Source: Glandiceps talaboti (lineage: Eukaryota; Hemichordata; Enteropneusta; Spengelidae). Taken from it: a stretch of 64,000 bases of DNA. Positions 61,716-64,000 of the stretch are shown here, piece by piece. Made by a program: the position numbers and the translations under genes. The notes below the pieces were generated by a model. It had not been told where the DNA came from and made no database searches. It saw only the letters and a list, made by a program, of their open reading frames with translations. The stretch's first letter is position 1. The number at the start of each line of letters is the position of its first letter. The stretch spans positions 19,135,098 to 19,199,097 of the forward strand of contig NC_135560.1 of NCBI RefSeq assembly GCF_964340395.1, in the 5' to 3' direction.

Positions 61716-63067
61716 CGTGTTGCGGCACACTCAATGCACTTTCTATTATACTACACTGTTCACCGTACCCATTGATTAGGGCCCAGGTGTCTCGCTAGAA
61801 AATTATGTTTGTTGAATAGAGGGATTCGATTCCGCATGCCAAATATTTGCGTTGACGTTTGGAAATATAGTGAATTAGTTCGTGGCTTACTACATCAACT
61901 TTGAATGAAACCAACACTTCAACAATCTATCTTTTACGTCACCAGTTTTAAATGTGTAAATGGGGGGAGGGGAGGGGGAGGGGGGAGAGACATATATAAA
62001 TAGGCGGACAAAACTAGTACTGGTTTAGAATCAGGAACAGTATGACGTACACACTTCCATATTTTGCTATTGCACTGTCGTCGTTTACCAAAGCCAATTA
62101 ATGAGATGACAAGCCCCAATTTTACAGTTTACCGATGTAGCATTACTAAATACATGAAAACAACGTAGACTGTGGCTAGGGGCGATACGGAACACTATTC
62201 ATGTAATAATCGATATACCGCGTGGAGATAACAAATAAAAATACCGAGAGCTTTAACCAATACAGTATGGTTTTCTGAAATTTCCTTCCATGCATAGGTA
62301 CTAGTAAGTATGTCAATTTTTTGTAGAATGCGTACAACAAAGACACTTCTTTCGTTTGCCAAGCGATCAATTTTCGATGTACGCATTTCCACGTACTTGT
62401 ATAGATATTTAGAAGTGGTTATTCACTGTTGATCGATTACTTGACGAAGTTCCATTAACCACGATATGAAATCAAAGTAAAGCGAAATTGAACGAGACAA
62501 AAAAATATCTCACTAAATAAAGGGAATTTGATGAAAATTAAAACAAATAATATTGGTAAGATGAAGGAAACCAAGTCAATAACAGTTACAGTCAAATGAG
62601 CCGAAATGAAAATGAAGAAATGTAAAGTGAAGAAAGGGGTTGAATGTAAAATGAATGAATGTGATGCTACATAACAATTATCAATCTATTCATCACTCAT
62701 CCATCCATCAATTTGACTGGATAATTAGCCACTGTAAAATAGCTGTGTACGTCACTGGGTGGTTGACAACAAAGAGAGAATGGATACACGTAGACCCTGG
62801 AGTGAGCTGAGTGTGTCTATGGTGTAGGTGAGTGTGGGGGCGGAGGAGCCAGGGGGAGAAGAGGTGAGCAAGCAAGATATACCACAGGGACATGTTCTGT
62901 TGCTTCTATTTGTGGATTCATAAACTATACATGCGGATAAGAATGTTGTTGCTCAGAATGACTATACATGTATGTACTTTATTGAGTACATTCATTCGTA
63001 CCAACACTATTGCACACTTATATCTACTTGCACAGAAGAAATTGCATGTCCCTATGAGTTAGATAAT

Positions 63068-63158
63068 AGTCAGTCAGTCAGTCAGTCAGTCAGTCAGTCA
63101 GTCAGTAGGTTAGTTAGTCAGTCAGTCAGTCAGTCAGTCAGTCAGTCAGTCAGTCAGA
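63068..63158. repeat. (CAGT)n microsatellite with one interruption
   Basis: About 20 CAGT units with a GTAGGTTAGTTAGT break at about 63105-63118. Confidence 0.97.
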
Positions 63159-64000
63159 TATTTTTCGTCGGTCATTTAGTCAAATAATTACAATTGTTCT
63201 GTACATAACCGCTTGTTGTCACGGGTTTGTTTGTTTGTTTGTTTTCTAGTATTGTTTATTTGACCAATGTTAAGAGTAAACAATTCTCCAGTGCTAAACA
63301 CATAATCACCATGCTCGATAAAGTACATGTACTTTGAATTTCTTCTTCCCTTTATCGTTACTGTGTACCAATGTTGAATCTTATCTGAAATGTCCTGATC
63401 AACAAGATAAAATGAAATTGGATTATCATGTGTAGGTAATGGTGTACATGTGGAAAATATTCCCTAGATTGACGATACAACATGGCGGACTGTTCATTCC
63501 CCGGGGTACTTTTAACCACAGTGACTTTTTTGTAAGCTTTGCGATTTGTGTCTGTATATATATATATATATAAAGATGTATAGCGTTTATCAAATTGAAT
63601 CCATAATGTATTAAATATATTACAACAGAGAACTGACTATTTATTAACTTGTGTTTACATGTCACTCATTGTAACAAAAAAAAGACAAAAAATAACCATA
63701 CAGTACCAACATAAAATCTTTGGTGTGGTTCCTATGAAGTATTCAGTAATCCCATTCGGATTGTCGCTGTGACGTCATTGGTGGGTCGACCTGAACAGTA
63801 ACCACTATTGATTCCTGATTCTAATGCTATATCTCGTATAACAGCTTTGGGTCACTTTACGCTTAATTAAGTACCATTATATTATATTATAACTTGCAGT
63901 AATGAACGATTTTACATGGATATGTCAGTGTTTCGTCATTGTTTAGCACTTCGAACGAAAGTGAACAAGCTATCCTGACACCCAGATCCTTGGAATTGTT

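Noticed and set aside
63482-63532. ATGGCGGACTG start-like motif on the plus strand
   Set aside because: The frame stops after 16 codons and the only possible donor (GGGGTACTT) is weak; the window ends too soon to test a downstream exon.

Overview
The window is nuclear DNA from an animal, most likely a marine invertebrate bilaterian. It carries intron-containing genes with GT-AG splice sites whose products resemble animal VPS33B, CCDC124, a KLHL24-type kelch protein and a Tctex1-domain dynein light chain. The background is AT-rich and full of microsatellites, minisatellites, fold-back elements and decayed LINEs. A 5S rRNA-like sequence resembles deuterostome and other invertebrate 5S. I cannot name the species or phylum.

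Layout. From 1 to 7.7 kb (minus strand) lie the first eight coding exons of a VPS33B gene. It starts at 7704, reads leftwards, and its remaining exons lie beyond the left edge. Its introns hold several tandem repeats. From 8.6 to 10.85 kb (minus strand) is a complete four-coding-exon CCDC124 gene. At 11.47 kb (plus strand) a small acidic ORF starts head-to-head with CCDC124, probably from a shared promoter. A lone 5S rRNA-like sequence lies at 12.71-12.83 kb. From about 13 to 42 kb I recognise no conserved protein gene. This stretch holds a 1.7-kb terminal-inverted-repeat element (15.3-17.05 kb), very long CT and CATA tracts, many fold-back elements and two LINE reverse-transcriptase remnants (36.5 and 37.2-37.9 kb). 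From 42.4 to 48.3 kb (plus strand) is a two-coding-exon BTB-BACK-kelch gene, followed by about 5.5 kb of locally tandem-repeated sequence. At 55.7-56.3 kb (plus strand) is a single-exon Tctex1-domain gene. From 56.3 kb to the end there is little: one candidate exon at 61.5 kb and microsatellites.

The most interesting structural signal is a set of tiny palindromes, about 23-50 bp long. They have tips such as CATGG/CCATG, CATAGAC/GTCTATG or CTCAGACC/GGTCTGAG, and the well-supported cases are flanked by the same 7-8 bp direct repeat. One interrupts another mobile element, whose sibling copy in this window shows the uninterrupted site. Another interrupts a LINE reading frame. They behave like precise insertions but are too small for ordinary MITEs. 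A second set of elements ends in TAGTCT and shows 9-bp target duplications; one member is 431 bp and encloses a 20-bp minisatellite.

The protein genes do not form a pathway. VPS33B acts in endolysosomal membrane fusion, CCDC124 in ribosome and cytokinesis biology, the kelch protein as a probable Cullin-3 substrate adaptor, and the Tctex1 protein in dynein or ciliary function. They are ordinary neighbours in a gene-poor animal region.
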